The notes: generated by a model not told the origin, from the letters alone. Positions 22,510 through 33,931 are shown, counted from the first letter of the stretch. The stretch is DNA of 64,000 bases from Hyalella azteca (GCF_000764305.2 NW_025936504.1:248001-312000), one strand, 5' to 3'. Made by a program: numbers and translations.

Positions 22510-22640
22510 AATGAGCCAAAAGTTGATGAGAGTTTTTATGGTGTTGGCTGAAATCACGATCAGGTACGAATTCTCTGCACATAATATCTGGATTATGGAC
22601 GAAACTGGAACGAAGTTTTTTTCTGATCAACTAAATATAT
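22510..22640 (+). pseudogene. pogo/Tigger-like transposase relic (first catalytic Asp region)
   Basis: Two overlapping frames give one protein segment with a single frameshift near 22538. The frame at 22510 reads NEPKVDESFY. The frame at 22511 continues VLAEITIRYEFSAHNIWIMD then ETG. This follows the layout of pogo/Tigger and CENP-B-like DDE transposases, where a short helix ending in FF/FY is followed by a Y-x-F/I segment and then (I)(Y/W)N-x-DETG. The Asp at 22598-22600 would be the first catalytic residue. The usual Asn two residues before it is Ile here. After TG the frame runs into T-rich repeat sequence and the rest of the catalytic domain is absent. A weak N-terminal extension (VSTNEP) is visible upstream, but no helix-turn-helix domain was found. 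Inactive. Confidence 0.68.
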
Positions 22641-22800
22641 TTTTTCTAGTCAAGGATACATTTTTTCATGTATGTAGGACGAATTTTTTATCGCAAAGAT
22701 ATCTTTTTCAAGTCAAGGATATATAATGTTATGTCAATGAAATATTTTTCTTCACGTCAGTGATAGATTTTTTAAGCCAAGAGTATATTTTTTTCAGGTT
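22600..22800. repeat. Degenerate ~33-bp repeat inside the pogo-like element
   Basis: Loose units of the pattern (T)n-CTAGTCAAGGATACA-(T)n recur: GATCAACTAAATATATTTTT, AGTCAAGGATACATTTTTT, AAGTCAAGGATATATAATG, CGTCAGTGATAGATTTTTT, AGCCAAGAGTATATTTTTTT and AGGTTATGGATTTGATTTTT. Spacing 28-40 nt. It has replaced the sequence that should encode the rest of the transposase. Confidence 0.55.
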
Positions 22801-23171
22801 ATGGATTTGATTTTTGAGTTGTTAATAAATGAATGAATGTCATATTTTTTATTACATTTTTCTTATTTTTAACTGTAGAGTGTTGTTTTATCATTTTTAA
22901 ACGAAAAATATGCAATTGTGGTAAAGGGACCAAGGGTGGGCGCCTTGCCCCAAGCCCATGGGCCCATTGCCCCAGGGGTGGGGCAATGGGCCCATTTTGA
23001 CACTTTTTACAAAATATTGTTTCATTAAAAATTGAATAACTCTATAGGCGTCTAATTCACATCATACATTCCTCATTAGTTATTGCACAAAGAACCACCT
23101 CGTATCAATTAAAACTTCAGCAAAAATTTAGTTTAAAAAAAGTGGGGGGCGCGCTGCCCCACGTTACCCTA

Positions 23172-25440
23172 CCTTTTTACAGCAGGACTCTCTTAAGACT
23201 CAAAAGACCATGACATGGTATAATCGAAACTAAATGATTTGTGTCTGTCCTTCTCTCTATATGAATTCGTGGCTAGCAGTGATAATAAGGCAAACACTGT
23301 GACATAAATTCCATTTATTTGCTTTTACCTTCATTGCTTAAAATATCTTTTGATCGGACAACACCGCGCTTACAATAAAGTTAGATATAAACACGTTTAG
23401 TTTATATCATCTATGAAATGAACATTTTTATGCAAAATTTCGTTTCCACAAAAATGTAAAAAGTAAGTGAATTTCAAACTTACACATGAAACAAATTAAT
23501 ACTGATTCATTTTTAAGACAATTTCCATAAGTATCAAGAAAGAGAAAAGTCAACAAACGTATTTTAAAATTTGATGCCTAGGTCACACTTGAAGGTTGGT
23601 TCGAAGCTTCTTTTTCTGCGTGTCCATTCGCCCTGAAGACAGTCCAGGTCTCGGGACTTAGAGGCTCTTCGTTCGGTCGGACAGCTTCCTAAGAACGCAT
23701 TACTAAGTCACTGCGTGCATTTGTATTCAATTTAGGCAAACCCCTCGGGAAATTATCCAGCCTCTGGTGTTTATGAGGAGTTTCTTTTCGAGTAGAGAAA
23801 GAAGTGACAGTAGAACTTCGTAGGTTTACATGCTGAGTACATTGCTTGCCTGATGCGACAGTATCAGGACATTGCTGCCGTGAAACGTGACTGTCGTATA
23901 CCTACAGAGTGTGTCAAGCGTTTATTAGCGCAGTCTGCGCCAATTCCTGACTGGTAACGTTTTTGCATTTCAGCATTTACCACACAATTAGCACAACTAA
24001 AAATGAAGAATTATTTTCAAATCCAGATAATTGAGTAAAATCATATGTATACATAAATTGATTCTGGGGGAAATTCAACAACTTAATCATAAACTATTTG
24101 AATTTCCATAAATTATATATCCATGCAATTTTGTGAAATTACCAGCAAGCACACGCTGGTGACTAACTTTACCAATCCAGCTAATTTTTGTCTTTTCGTG
24201 TCCAGTCTAGGAAAGCCCTTCGTCCAACAAATGTACCAACATGAAACTTTTTATCATTATTCTAATGCAGGAAATTGACTCTATGCCCGCAGCGATGAGT
24301 GAAAAAAACTCCGAGTTGCACTCGGCTTTAATGCAGGCTGTACTCACCGCTGAGTGCTCCGTATGGCCCTCGCTTTTCCACCAGGCATATCCAAACTTTC
24401 GTCGCAGGGAAAGCGCAAAGTAACGGCATTGTAGCGCGTCACACCGGATGAAGTCATGGCATATAGGAGTTATGGAAGCTCTTATTGCGAATCCCTTGAC
24501 GTATTGGTATGCATCTAAATTGCGAGAGGTACAAGGAGATTATTTTTAAACTCAGTTTATCTTCCTATAATTTCAACAATCGGAGGTTCTAATTTGGTTT
24601 CATGAAGCTTTAATAACTTAGGTGCAAGTCTACTGTGTTTGGGAGACAAGGGAAACTTGAAATACAGTAAGCCTCTCTCAATTAATCCATTGCTGATTTC
24701 TTTCGTCGTGTATACCTATCGTAAATCGGCATTGAAGTGGGCACATCTAAAAACTATTATTTTATTTAGCATTTTTATAAACATCTATTTTAGACTCTTC
24801 TCGATACTGACTATCATAAAAACAAACAATAATTTCAATTGTATGTGTTCATGTAATAAAAAGACAAATTTGAAATTCCTACTCAGCTTCCCGTCGCGAA
24901 AGAACAGCCAGGGACTCGATCGCACAGCGTGGACATCACATCCAACCTGGCCTGACAATCTCGTATCTGGTGTGAGTTGCAGCCTAACGATTCCAATTTC
25001 ACACGAGAACTGCAAACGGCAAGGCAGAAATTAGGAGGATCACTCTAGTAATACCGATCAATTGCCGACAAATTACGTGCAAATAGAGCTTAAATTGTGC
25101 ACTAATTGAAGATGCGAGGCGTGGGAGCTTGTCCAGCCCGAAATGAACTGCAAAATGCAATGGCGCTTGCAGGAGTTAGGAGTTGACCAAGCACTTGAGC
25201 CCACAGCCGGAAAACGATGACATTTCCCGACGTTCGTTCACGATGCATATAAGCTCAATGTCGCGGAACTGTGCGTACTGTTTACATCTTTGGGTAGATT
25301 TTTGCTCATTACAAGAGACTGTGTCCTAGACAGTGATATAAATTTCCGTCCAAATGCGCAGTTTTAACACTGGGAATCGCACCGGCATTGGTTTACGAGC
25401 CACGAAAGCAGTGGTTTTCTCATTTAAATGTGACGTTTAT
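23172..25440. other. No supported gene
   Basis: An ATG frame at 24241-24423 (60 codons) begins with a hydrophobic MKLFIIILM that could mimic a signal peptide, but the remainder is featureless. A 131-codon frame at 24639-25034 starts with TTG rather than ATG. A GC-richer patch at about 24890-25030 is open in more than one frame. None is supported by splice structure. Confidence 0.4.
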
Positions 25441-25441
25441 T

Positions 25442-25702
25442 TTATTTCTTTTTTGAATTATCTTTAATTAATTTCCGTGTATATTTTACACCTTTAATTT
25501 GGTAATTATGGACTGAAAGATTGCTTTTTACTGCGGCGCTTGGCATGGATCGCAATTTCTGGCTCTCATCGTATATCTGGCGGTGAAGGCGGCGAGCAAA
25601 GATCCAGCAGCTCGCAACGTACGATGGCGAGATATCGATAAAAACCTCTACAGGTTTTTGGTAGCGCCGGCATGCATGGATGGCCTGCCGTAATCTGCCC
25701 AT
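25442..25702 (-). CDS. Unrecognised 86-codon ORF, doubtful
   Basis: ATG at 25702, stop at 25442. The N-terminal half is GC-richer (MGRLRQAIHACRRYQKPVEV…) and the last third is lysine-rich and AT-rich (RKLIKDNSKKK). The product would be small and strongly basic, with no signal peptide, membrane segment or motif I recognise. There are no overlapping long frames on the other strand, slightly in its favour. It may be a small gene, an exon or chance. Confidence 0.18.
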   Translation of the reverse strand: MGRLRQAIHACRRYQKPVEVFIDISPSYVASCWIFARRLHRQIYDESQKLRSMPSAAVKSNLSVHNYQIKGVKYTRKLIKDNSKKK

Positions 25703-28700
25703 TAGTGCTATTTATTGCAGCTTTAGCGTGCAATTCATGGCCACTCTCAGGAGGCGTCTGCGGTCAGAACATGTGACATCATAAGCGTGTTGCGAGCCTT
25801 ACTAAAAATTTTATTTATTTGAATTTTTATACCCGTTTAGATGATTATATTAACTTCATGGTTACTTCGGAAAATTTTTCATGAATTCTATGCTTGACAT
25901 CTAATTCATGAATACGAGACCGCGCATGGGTTCATATGGAAAGAGATCCTTATAGGACTGCACGTTTTGCTACCCCGAGCACGTCGGTATCAAAATGCCG
26001 TAAAAATAATATTGATTAATGTAAGATGCCGGCGTGCTCAAGAAGTGAAGAAATCTAATATATTCTTATATTACAGGAACAATTTTATCACTTTCGTACT
26101 ATAAATATAATATGTTACATTTCATCAAAGCGCTCAAACAATAGGTTATTTATTTTTTTTATTTTAATAAGTTATTTACTCGATGAAATATAAATTCTCT
26201 TCATCTGCAATGCAACAATTAGATTTCTGATCACGAGGTTCATGTTTTTATGTTCGTTTGCCTTATGAAATTGTGAATGGGGCTTAATTCGCCATAATAA
26301 ACCAAGCTTGCCTTATTACGTTCTATAATTTCTATGCAGTAATAAATTCAATAGTTTGGTCGATTAGAACTATGAGGAATTTAAGCTCTTCACTTCGTTC
26401 CTTTTATTCACTTGTGGGGACGAGATAATAATGTCGAAGAAGTTCATATGAAGATCAGTAAATTATCAGTCTCCTTATATCGCACTAACAATTAGTGCGA
26501 TTTCTTTGCTTTTAAATTCCTTAAGATCAGTACATGCGCATAATTTCTCATTGCTTGGTCAGTAAGTCATTTTTATTCTGCAGCGACGTTAAGGAATTAA
26601 ATTGAATTTATTTTTGCTTGTAAAAAAATAAATAGATTAAATTTTAGTATTCGAAATTTTGAAAATTATCGAATTTCGAAAATAAATCAAACAAATTAGA
26701 ATTAAACTTCAATCCGATAAACATTTGAGCCACTTATGTTCTATTATAAAATACTCCCTCTTGGAGAATGAAAGCAGCACCAAATATAAATGCCACTGCC
26801 CTAGATTTCTTTCGGATACGCGGGGATAAATATGTGATCCTCTCAGAGTACAATTTATAAAAAGACTTCAGTCTGTCTTGAAAAAAGTTGATAGATTATT
26901 TAATATCGCCCTAGAATATACTCGAATAGCTAGTGATATCGAATGCAATCTACTGATTTATTGCTTGCATGACTTAAGGGATATGAATGAATTCATGCAT
27001 ATGTAATGCTACAGATAATTATTTAATTCCCAAATCAAGAAAAAGTCGAGCAATCATTGTGATTTACGACATCAAGCATTGTTTTGCTCCACTCCAACAC
27101 ACAATACACGATTTTTATAAGAAGAAACCCGTATGCTTTGTTAGTACCACCTACGTTTTATTACAATTTTGTTTTTTAGAGCCCCGATTTGTCAACATGA
27201 AAGATACAGAAGTATGATAGCTGTCGTTTATGAGAGTCTCAATCACGGTAGCACCGCGTCTCTGCTCGGCTGCGTGGCTCTCCTAAAATCTGTTGCGTGC
27301 TTCATAACGAGGACATTGTCTAGCTTTATTACTTGGCCAGGCCCATCGACTTGCTTTTAAAAATAGATGAACATCGACGGTGATCCAGCTCACTTACTTG
27401 ATGTACTGCGTTGCCATAGGTTGCAGGGACTTGATTATATTGTGTCATTTTTAAAAATAACATTTTCACGTTATGTCTGATTAAAAATGTGGCAGGGGTA
27501 TACAAGTTGCAATTTGGTAAAAATGTCAAGATGAATGTTCGCGGTTAGTTTAATGGCTGCCAGTGCACTGTTCAGTCAAAATATATGATGGACATTGGAC
27601 TCTTGCGCACTATATATATTATTGCTATATTTGCAAGAAATGGAAAAGTGAAATAGAAAAAGGAAAAATCCACCGGAAGACACTCAATTCTCCAGACCGT
27701 CGACTAAAAGCGGCCCTATGGATATTTTAAGAACAACTTGAAAAGATTGGATGCAAGATGTAGAAAAGGGACAAGTGTCGCTCGAATGTCCCGGAAATTG
27801 AAAGTCCTTTTGTTTCTACGTCTAAGTTTAGCAACTATAATTGAATGAATCTTTCTTGAGGCAACGAACAGAAAACATTTCTAGAGTTTAACCTTTCTTT
27901 TTGCACTCTATAGGAATTCGTGTAGAATGTTACGAGGTTTACGTTGTCTTACAACTTTATGGAAGAAAGAATCGACTTTTCATATTGTGCATTTCGATAT
28001 TTTATAGCCGATTTGGTGATGTATGTTGCCTAATTATGTCGTCCAATTAATTTCTATTTATGTTCTCCATTATTCTCCGTTAGCTAGAACGGTGAATTTA
28101 TAGTAATTAGTTGAGACATTCTGCTAATTGTCTTTGTTGTGCCCTATTTAAACATGATTATAGTAAATGCATTGAATTTGCATTAGTCACATTTTCTTTT
28201 CAAAATGAACTTAATGTCTGCGTACAAAATTCCTTCAATGATGTAAAGTTTCGTCCAATTTTTCGTTACACGTGGGAGGAATCTAAGTATTTCTGGCGTA
28301 AAAGAAGTGAATCTTAAACGACCATTCCGATAATTCGTTATTCAATAAAAGATTAAACTCCAATTATTACTTATTGAGCCACATGGTCGGACGACCCTCA
28401 AAATAAAAATAATATATTATGCTTCTTTTTATTGTAGAATATTATATACAGATAGTATATAGTATACTTGCTTCTTTATAGAACATATACCTGCATGTGT
28501 CCAAAATATATACAATATACAATTTATCTTGAAAAACGATATATAGTATCTCTCATGACAGTAATATGGTTATTCATTGTTTTTTATTTTAAGTTATAAA
28601 TTTAAAAGAGTTACTAGTAATTTGTTATTGCATTTTAAATAATCGTGGACAAATATTTGCATATATAGACAGCACAGTCCGGCTGTAACCCTCAGCAACA

Positions 28701-29115
28701 GAACATATGAGCCATGTGCCCTTGTCAATAACTACATCCGCTTATACAGTGGCTCAAGGGTGAAATTCGAGAAGAAAAAATATCGTAACTTCGAAGAGAA
28801 AAGTCGTAAATTTGGAAGATGCATGAAAAAGTCGGTCTACTCCTCAGCGATACTGGAGCGGAATTTCTTGCTGGCGTGGAGCGTCTGTAATTACAGCCTT
28901 GCACTCTTGATTAATCACGGCAATATTTCCTGGGTAGTTGGGCAAAACAATCTGCTGCCATCACGCGCACTGCAGCACCGCCCAACACCGCCGCAGTCTC
29001 AGCGAACTCGAGCTGAACTTATGTTTATAAATCTAAGACGGTTCCTTGCTTGTTATTTACAATATTGTTCTGAAATCACACAATGATTGGCTGGTCGATA
29101 TAAGTTATAGATTTT
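25703..29115. other. No supported gene
   Basis: AT-rich sequence with only short frames. At 26480-26510 TCGCACTAACAATTAGTGCGA forms a 9-bp hairpin stem with a 3-nt loop. At 26640-26700 AATTTCGAAA/TTCGAAATTT palindromes cluster. Around 28430-28560 the words ATATACAGATAGTATATAG and ATATATACAATATACAAT make an AT-rich simple region. The 108-codon frame at 28760-29086 covers a GC-richer patch, but no domain is evident. Confidence 0.4.
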
Positions 29116-29119
29116 TTAA

Positions 29120-29735
29120 AGGAATGTTGTATTCAGCATTAGAACTCATTCTTATTGCCACACTTCTTTTTAACTTCACTTCTTGTTTTTTGTCTGTTTG
29201 CTACAAATCTTATAATCGACATTTGACACACTTTTACCTGTCAATCGATCTGAAGTTTTGCACGTGCGTAAGTCGGAGACAATGCTTGAAATAATACAGA
29301 ATCACCGCATAAGTGATCAATCAGTGGTAATCAATTTTTTCTGTTTTGTATGAAAAAGGATTTTGTATGAAATCTTTTACTTTACAAGCAGTTGCAGAAT
29401 TTTTTTTAGATTGTAGAATAATTACAGCTGCGTGTTGATATTCAACAATCTATAAATTGTGCTTTTTAAACAGTCAAAATAAGGGAATCTGCAGTTTATA
29501 CTGGGCTCTGATCCGTATTCTAAAGTTAATTCCCGGCAGTTGAGACACCACGAGTCAATATATGGTCTAGCGTGCCGATGGCAGAATGGCATTAGGGTGG
29601 GTAAACATGAAACGTCGCTGGCGCATAAAATTAAATATAAAATAAGAAATTGATTGCACATGTGTAACATTGGTGACACTGGCGTTTTTAGAAGTATTGT
29701 CTTTAAAAAGTCCTTTTAAAAAAGCATATTTTTTC
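29120..29735 (+). repeat. Dispersed repeat family B, copy 2
   Basis: Same family as 19100-19640: TTTTTAACTTCACTTCTTG, GCTACAAATCTTATAATCGA, CAATCGATCTGAAGTTTTGC and GGAGACAATGCTTGAA, then about 340 nt later a second match (AAGAAATTGATTGCACATGT; GTATTGTCTTTAAAA). This copy lacks the internal duplication seen in copy 1. The region between the two matched blocks is poorly conserved. Confidence 0.78.
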
Positions 29736-29739
29736 ATTC

Positions 29740-31840
29740 ATTAAAACCCGAAAGTTTCTCTTATATGAATTCTTGACTGAATTCATCCACATCAATAACC
29801 TCTTCAAATATTTTCGCTTCTAAATCTGCAGTCCTGGCTTATACGAGACTTTATTTATGCATGTCTTCTACGTTCCTGCTGAGTAGCAGGAATTCTCTAA
29901 CGTGCTCTTAACGGGTGCCAGCGAAAAGGGCTTCTGCTCTACGAACTATAACGGCTCGCTGTTAAGCCCTGGGCGCTCGTGAGCGACACTGGCTGTCCCA
30001 ATGGATACTTCCAACCCGTGCAAACAGAGGGCAATCGCACGAAGCAAACAAACTCAGAACTGGTCTATTAAAATATACGAGGCCATCGCCTAAACTGAGA
30101 AAACACGTGAAAAGTTTCCAAGCCACGCTCGTGATCGACTTGATGATTATTGGTTGCGTTTTGTGTCCTAAACGTGCGATACCTTGTTGTATGGCGCTCG
30201 TTTTGCCGAGGTAAGTTATTGATATTAAATGTCAAGCCTAGAAATGGAACCTATAACTCATGATCCCCGAGCGGACGACCTGCTGCGTGACAATCGAGAT
30301 TGATATTTCGGTCAAGGTTTATTTGATTTATTGCATGGACATTGTGACGAGAAAAAAGTTTTTAGGAGTTTTTTTTTAACGTTTTGATTTATTATTTTGC
30401 ACTTTTATTAATTCATTGTTATCGTGATTTCCCGTAATGACATTTTTTAATGGTTGATTAAAAATATGCTGTTAGCTAAAGAGAATGCCTCATATTATTG
30501 AAGGTTAAATGGTAAGGACAGTACATTTAAAATGAACATTTTATCCACCTGCACTTTCTCTTTTGCAGGTTAGTTTGATCATTTTCAGCGGTTACACTAC
30601 TGACTATACTGCATTTATGTCTCATTGTTGCATAGCATACTTGCTTACATGTCCACCCAAATATCATCAGCATCTAAAGGCAGCTAAATCAATGCCAAAT
30701 TATGAGCAGTCAAGTATGGATGTAAATATGCAAGTAAAACAAATGAGGAGGGGATTGCATGGAGTGTTGGTTTTTTAGAGGGCGCGACTGTAGCTGTAAT
30801 TATAAGTGGGAAGTGATATTTGGAGAGTTTTTGGAGGTTAGAAGAGAAGATGAAGGCAAGAATTTTATCAGTGATGAGCGAAAGTTTAAAAGCAATCTAG
30901 CAACGTATATTTATTTTACCAGGCCGACAATAATATAAGGAAATCAAGAAACGACCAGAATTCTAATTAGGCTAACTAATTGGTCTGTAAGCGTTCTCAA
31001 CATAAATCGTGGACACCGCCAGTACCGATGTTTTACTCCGAATAATTTGATCGTTCATTGGTTTTTTAGAAACAATGTGGATATATATAAAATAATCTAA
31101 CAAAGAAACCCAGTTCCAACCTGCTCCTGCACTCTAGGCACGACTTGATCTTCTTCAGTCTGATATGGAGAGTAATGCTCGCGGGAATGAGAGATCTTGG
31201 TCGGGAATAAGAGACGATAGATTCATGAATAATGTCTCAAGATCCGCCGGATATGAGAACTATCAGTCTCGACTTAGGCTTCTCATTACCACACTGTATG
31301 CCAGATGACGGAAACTGCGATGCATTCATTGTTTCGTGTTGACTTCTGGTCTCCATTGTACCGGGATCGGGCAGGAGGGGAATATGCGATAATTTGAGTC
31401 GTAGTTTCCAGAGCTTTTATTTTCTCTAAGTTATAATGAGAATGAGGCAGGATAGATCATTGGATGCGTGATAACTTCGATCAAGCGATAAATATTACGA
31501 TTCGATATGCCTTTATGACGAAATATATATATGGCTGAATGGATATTAACTAATCTGTCCTAGATTAAGACTATAACTAGGAGAGATTGTTAGGAAAATC
31601 AAAATTTTCGTAATATATATGCATATATATATGTAATATATATACAAGTGCTGTATAGATGTTTAGTTTACGACAAAATGCATGTGTATGAGATTTATTT
31701 AACCTAAAATTTTAGTTATACATTTTTGAACCAACTTTAATATATTTGCGTATAATATACCTCGGATAAAATTCTCGTCTCAATTCTCGAGGCAATAAAA
31801 AATAAAATTCCTCAAAACAAGTCTAAATCGAGATTTTTTA
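29740..31840. other. No supported gene; AT palindrome near 31.6 kb
   Basis: A GC-richer patch (29880-30080) is open for short stretches in two frames but has no start, splice structure or motif. A 71-codon frame at 30563-30778 directly follows a pyrimidine-rich acceptor-like CACTTTCTCTTTTGCAG (ends 30567) and has moderate codon complexity, but I do not recognise it. At 31610-31650 TAATATATATGCATATATAT forms an AT palindrome. Confidence 0.4.
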
Positions 31841-31946
31841 TAGCGATGGAAACGCAATCGGAAAAAATTTCCAAGTTAATTTCATTTGCAATTAAAAACT
31901 TTTCTCCAGGCAATTCCTTCAGGCTGCTCCCTCTCCATTATTTCAG

Positions 31947-32051
31947 TGGATCCTCACACAAAACTTATTCCGAGCCCAATGGGCAATCCTTTCATCGTTC
32001 AAATCCCATCAGAACATTTACAGCACCAGGAAATGTTTAATTTTTGTGAAG
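31947..32051 (+). CDS. Candidate internal exon, 105 nt, unrecognised
   Basis: A textbook-looking acceptor (pyrimidine-rich CTCCCTCTCCATTATTTCAG, ending 31946) and a good donor (GAAG|GTAACA at 32052) enclose 105 nt that are open in the frame DPHTKLIPSPMGNPFIVQIP then SEHLQHQ. The segment is proline-rich and compositionally unlike the AT-driven frames around it. Entry phase is 2, exit phase 1. A 44-nt possible intron (32052-32095) would join it to the next open segment. In the spliced frame, however, that segment meets a TGA within six codons, while the attractive long frame there is in a different phase. It may be one gene with a mutation, two unrelated exons, or a pseudogene. No family recognised. 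Confidence 0.3.
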
Positions 32052-32095
32052 GTAACAATAAATCTCTTTGAACATTTTTCAACATACATTCTCAG

Positions 32096-32228
32096 GGATC
32101 CATCAATGATGAAACAGGATACCGGTTTCATCAACATCAAAACCGGATACTCGAATTTAAACTTGCATAAAATTCTGAACATGTTTTCCCCAAACCTACC
32201 AAATGATGGCTCACCGGAGTTGTTCTGA
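32096..32228 (+). CDS. Candidate terminal exon, unrecognised
   Basis: After the acceptor CAACATACATTCTCAG (ends 32095), the frame DPSMMKQDTGFINIKTGYSN then LNLHKILNMFSPNLPNDG runs to TGA at 32226-32228. It is non-repetitive, with an amino-acid mix that looks protein-like rather than compositional. Its phase does not match the exit phase of the preceding candidate exon, so the two are not simply one transcript unless a base was lost or another donor is used. The frame could also be read through from ATG 32046. No family recognised. The 231-bp TIR element begins 63 nt downstream. Confidence 0.25.
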
Positions 32229-32290
32229 TATTATTTTGTTGGTAGGAAAAAGTACGTATTCGAGTGTTTCAAGGAGCCTGAAGCTTTATG

Positions 32291-32521
32291 CGAGGGCTAT
32301 CTAGAAACTAGGTAACATTTTGTAATAAAACAAAAACGTTTTGTAATAAAAAAAGAACAACAAGACTTGTCCACCGCTACGATAAGTGCCTAAATTTTTT
32401 TGTTGACTACGTAGAAAAGTAGCATTTTAGTCACTCTTTCAGATGTATATAATAAAATAGTTTTTCTGGACCAAGTTTTCGTTTTATTACAAAACGTTCC
32501 CTAGTTTCTGTGTAGCCTTGG
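32291..32521. mobile_element. 231-bp MITE with ~40-bp imperfect terminal inverted repeats
   Basis: The left end CGAGGGCTATCTAGAAACTA then GGTAACATTTTGTAATAAAA is mirrored by the right end, whose reverse complement reads CCAAGGCTACACAGAAACTA then GGGAACGTTTTGTAATAAAA. Identity is about 85% over 42 nt. The inner part ACTTGTCCA/ACTTGGTCCA also mirrors. A second TTTTGTAATAAAA occurs just inside the left end. TA follows the right end directly and a TA lies 2 nt outside the left end, compatible with but not proof of a Tc1/mariner-type target duplication. No coding capacity. Confidence 0.8.
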
Positions 32522-32589
32522 TATAACCTTATTAAACCAACAGAGGGACTAATAATGCAATGATGCTTAATTTTTATAACGCATGTTAT

Positions 32590-32720
32590 TCAATTCACAG
32601 ATACTACACTCGGAGGAATGAAAGAGACTTTGTCCAAATAGTGATGCACATAATGCCTTTGTGTGGGTCATCCTGACCCATATAGTGCCGTTATCACGAC
32701 ACACTAATGCTTTGTGCAGA
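32590..32720. repeat. Dispersed repeat family D, fragment 2, with GGGTCA/TGACCC palindrome
   Basis: Starts with CTACACTC…GAGACTTTGTCCAAAT (shared with 10.3 kb), then GATGCACATAATGCCTTTGT and GTGTGGGTCATCCTGACCCA (32661-32680), shared with 41.7 kb. From memory, palindromic GGGTCA…TGACCC blocks occur near the ends of some piggyBac-like elements, but neither a TTAA target site nor a terminal repeat was located, so the class is unproven. Confidence 0.55.
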
Positions 32721-32724
32721 AAGT

Positions 32725-33930
32725 TATACTATCTGGACAATATTAAATAATCATTTTCAGTGTAACTGAAAATCAGACTGTTACGCTACTTGTAACAAAA
32801 AATTACTGCTTTTAATATACTTCACGATTTACTCCATAGTTCAGGCCACCGAATAGAATCTCATTAAAAATGCTGGTAGTATTCATTAATAAACATGCAG
32901 TGTTTATCCCTACGCAGGGATATTATTCGGCCGTGGGATGATAATATGAGAGCGAGCCTCCGTTATTTAGTCTACGTAGCGAGAAGCTAGCGCTAAATCC
33001 GGAGAAAATGTCGGGCAAATTAGAGCGCTGGTTTGCGGACAACACGCCGCTCCGAGCTTGTTTGACGAGCCTCTGTTGTAAATACAAGAGGCTTTTGTCC
33101 TTCAAAAGCGAAAATTTTCTCTTTATTCAGAGTATTTGAAATTCAGGAAAAGGTAGTCGCATTTCTCCTGGTTAGTTTTCCAGAAGAATTTGGGATTTTT
33201 TTTTCAGTCTCAAGCTTTCGTCAAATTCTGGGACATTTTTTACCTTCAATTCAGCACGAAGCGAAAACACGAATCTAGCTGGAAATAAAAACAAGCTCCT
33301 AACAACTTTAATCCTATATTCTTACTCATTAAAAACATAAATAATTAAATTAAAAAAGACAAATTTTTCTTCACCATTCAGTTTTACGTTATGATTTATT
33401 GAACATCTTTATTTTTAATTTTGACATTGATTTTTTTGACATTATTATTGATATAAGACCACCAAGTCACGTACATTGAAAAAATCTATCTAATTTGCAT
33501 GTAAAAATTGTTGGTGATAATTTTGTGCCGCGTGGACCGAAGATCGTTCACACTATTCGTGATCGCAGTTCCTCTACTTTAGATTCAAGGGACGACGTCT
33601 TTCAAATATAAAGCAAAAGTTATCCGTTCCAACTTGAAAGTCCTGTCATGAAAGATTGGTCATTGATGTTCACGTTGGGGAGCAACTTTTAGACCGCACT
33701 GTCAATTCTAAAGCTCTCTCATTATTCGTGGAAAGTTTCTAAGGCAATATACGACATCAATTGGGAGTCCACTATACAGGTTGTTTCAATGAAGCTTCAT
33801 TTCGAAGAGTCAATAAAACGAACTGATGAAAGAGTTGGTTTGACCTAATTATCTCTCTTAAAACTACAAAAATCAATAACTTAAAGCAATTTTGAAACAA
33901 GTTTTACACGCGCTGTTTCAAAACCTATTC
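32725..33930. other. No supported gene
   Basis: A GC-richer minus frame at 32923-33105 (60 codons) has no motif and no convincing splice sites. The rest is AT-rich without recognisable structure. Confidence 0.45.
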
Positions 33931-33931
33931 T

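Larger units (their letters stand above)
21892..23169 (+). mobile_element. Decayed pogo-like (Tc1/mariner/pogo) DNA transposon, 1278 bp
   Basis: The left end (TA)GGGCAACATGGGGCAGCG and the right end, whose reverse complement reads (TA)GGGTAACGTGGGGCAGCG, form terminal inverted repeats. They differ at only a few positions over about 22 nt and are bounded by TA at 21890-21891 and 23170-23171, the target duplication used by the Tc1/mariner/pogo superfamily. Inside, a frameshifted transposase fragment (see 22510-22640) carries a DETG motif typical of the pogo branch. The body is much shorter than an intact pogo element. It contains several GGGCCCA-rich palindromic patches (21925, 22262, 22950, 22980) and a degenerate GTCAAGGATA repeat (22600-22800). 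It is a dead copy, or a deletion derivative mobilised in trans. Confidence 0.8.

Noticed and set aside
32257..32311. Exon-like block between TTGGTAG and ACTAG|GTAACA
   Set aside because: The apparent donor lies in the terminal inverted repeat of the 231-bp element, so the resemblance to an exon is probably accidental.
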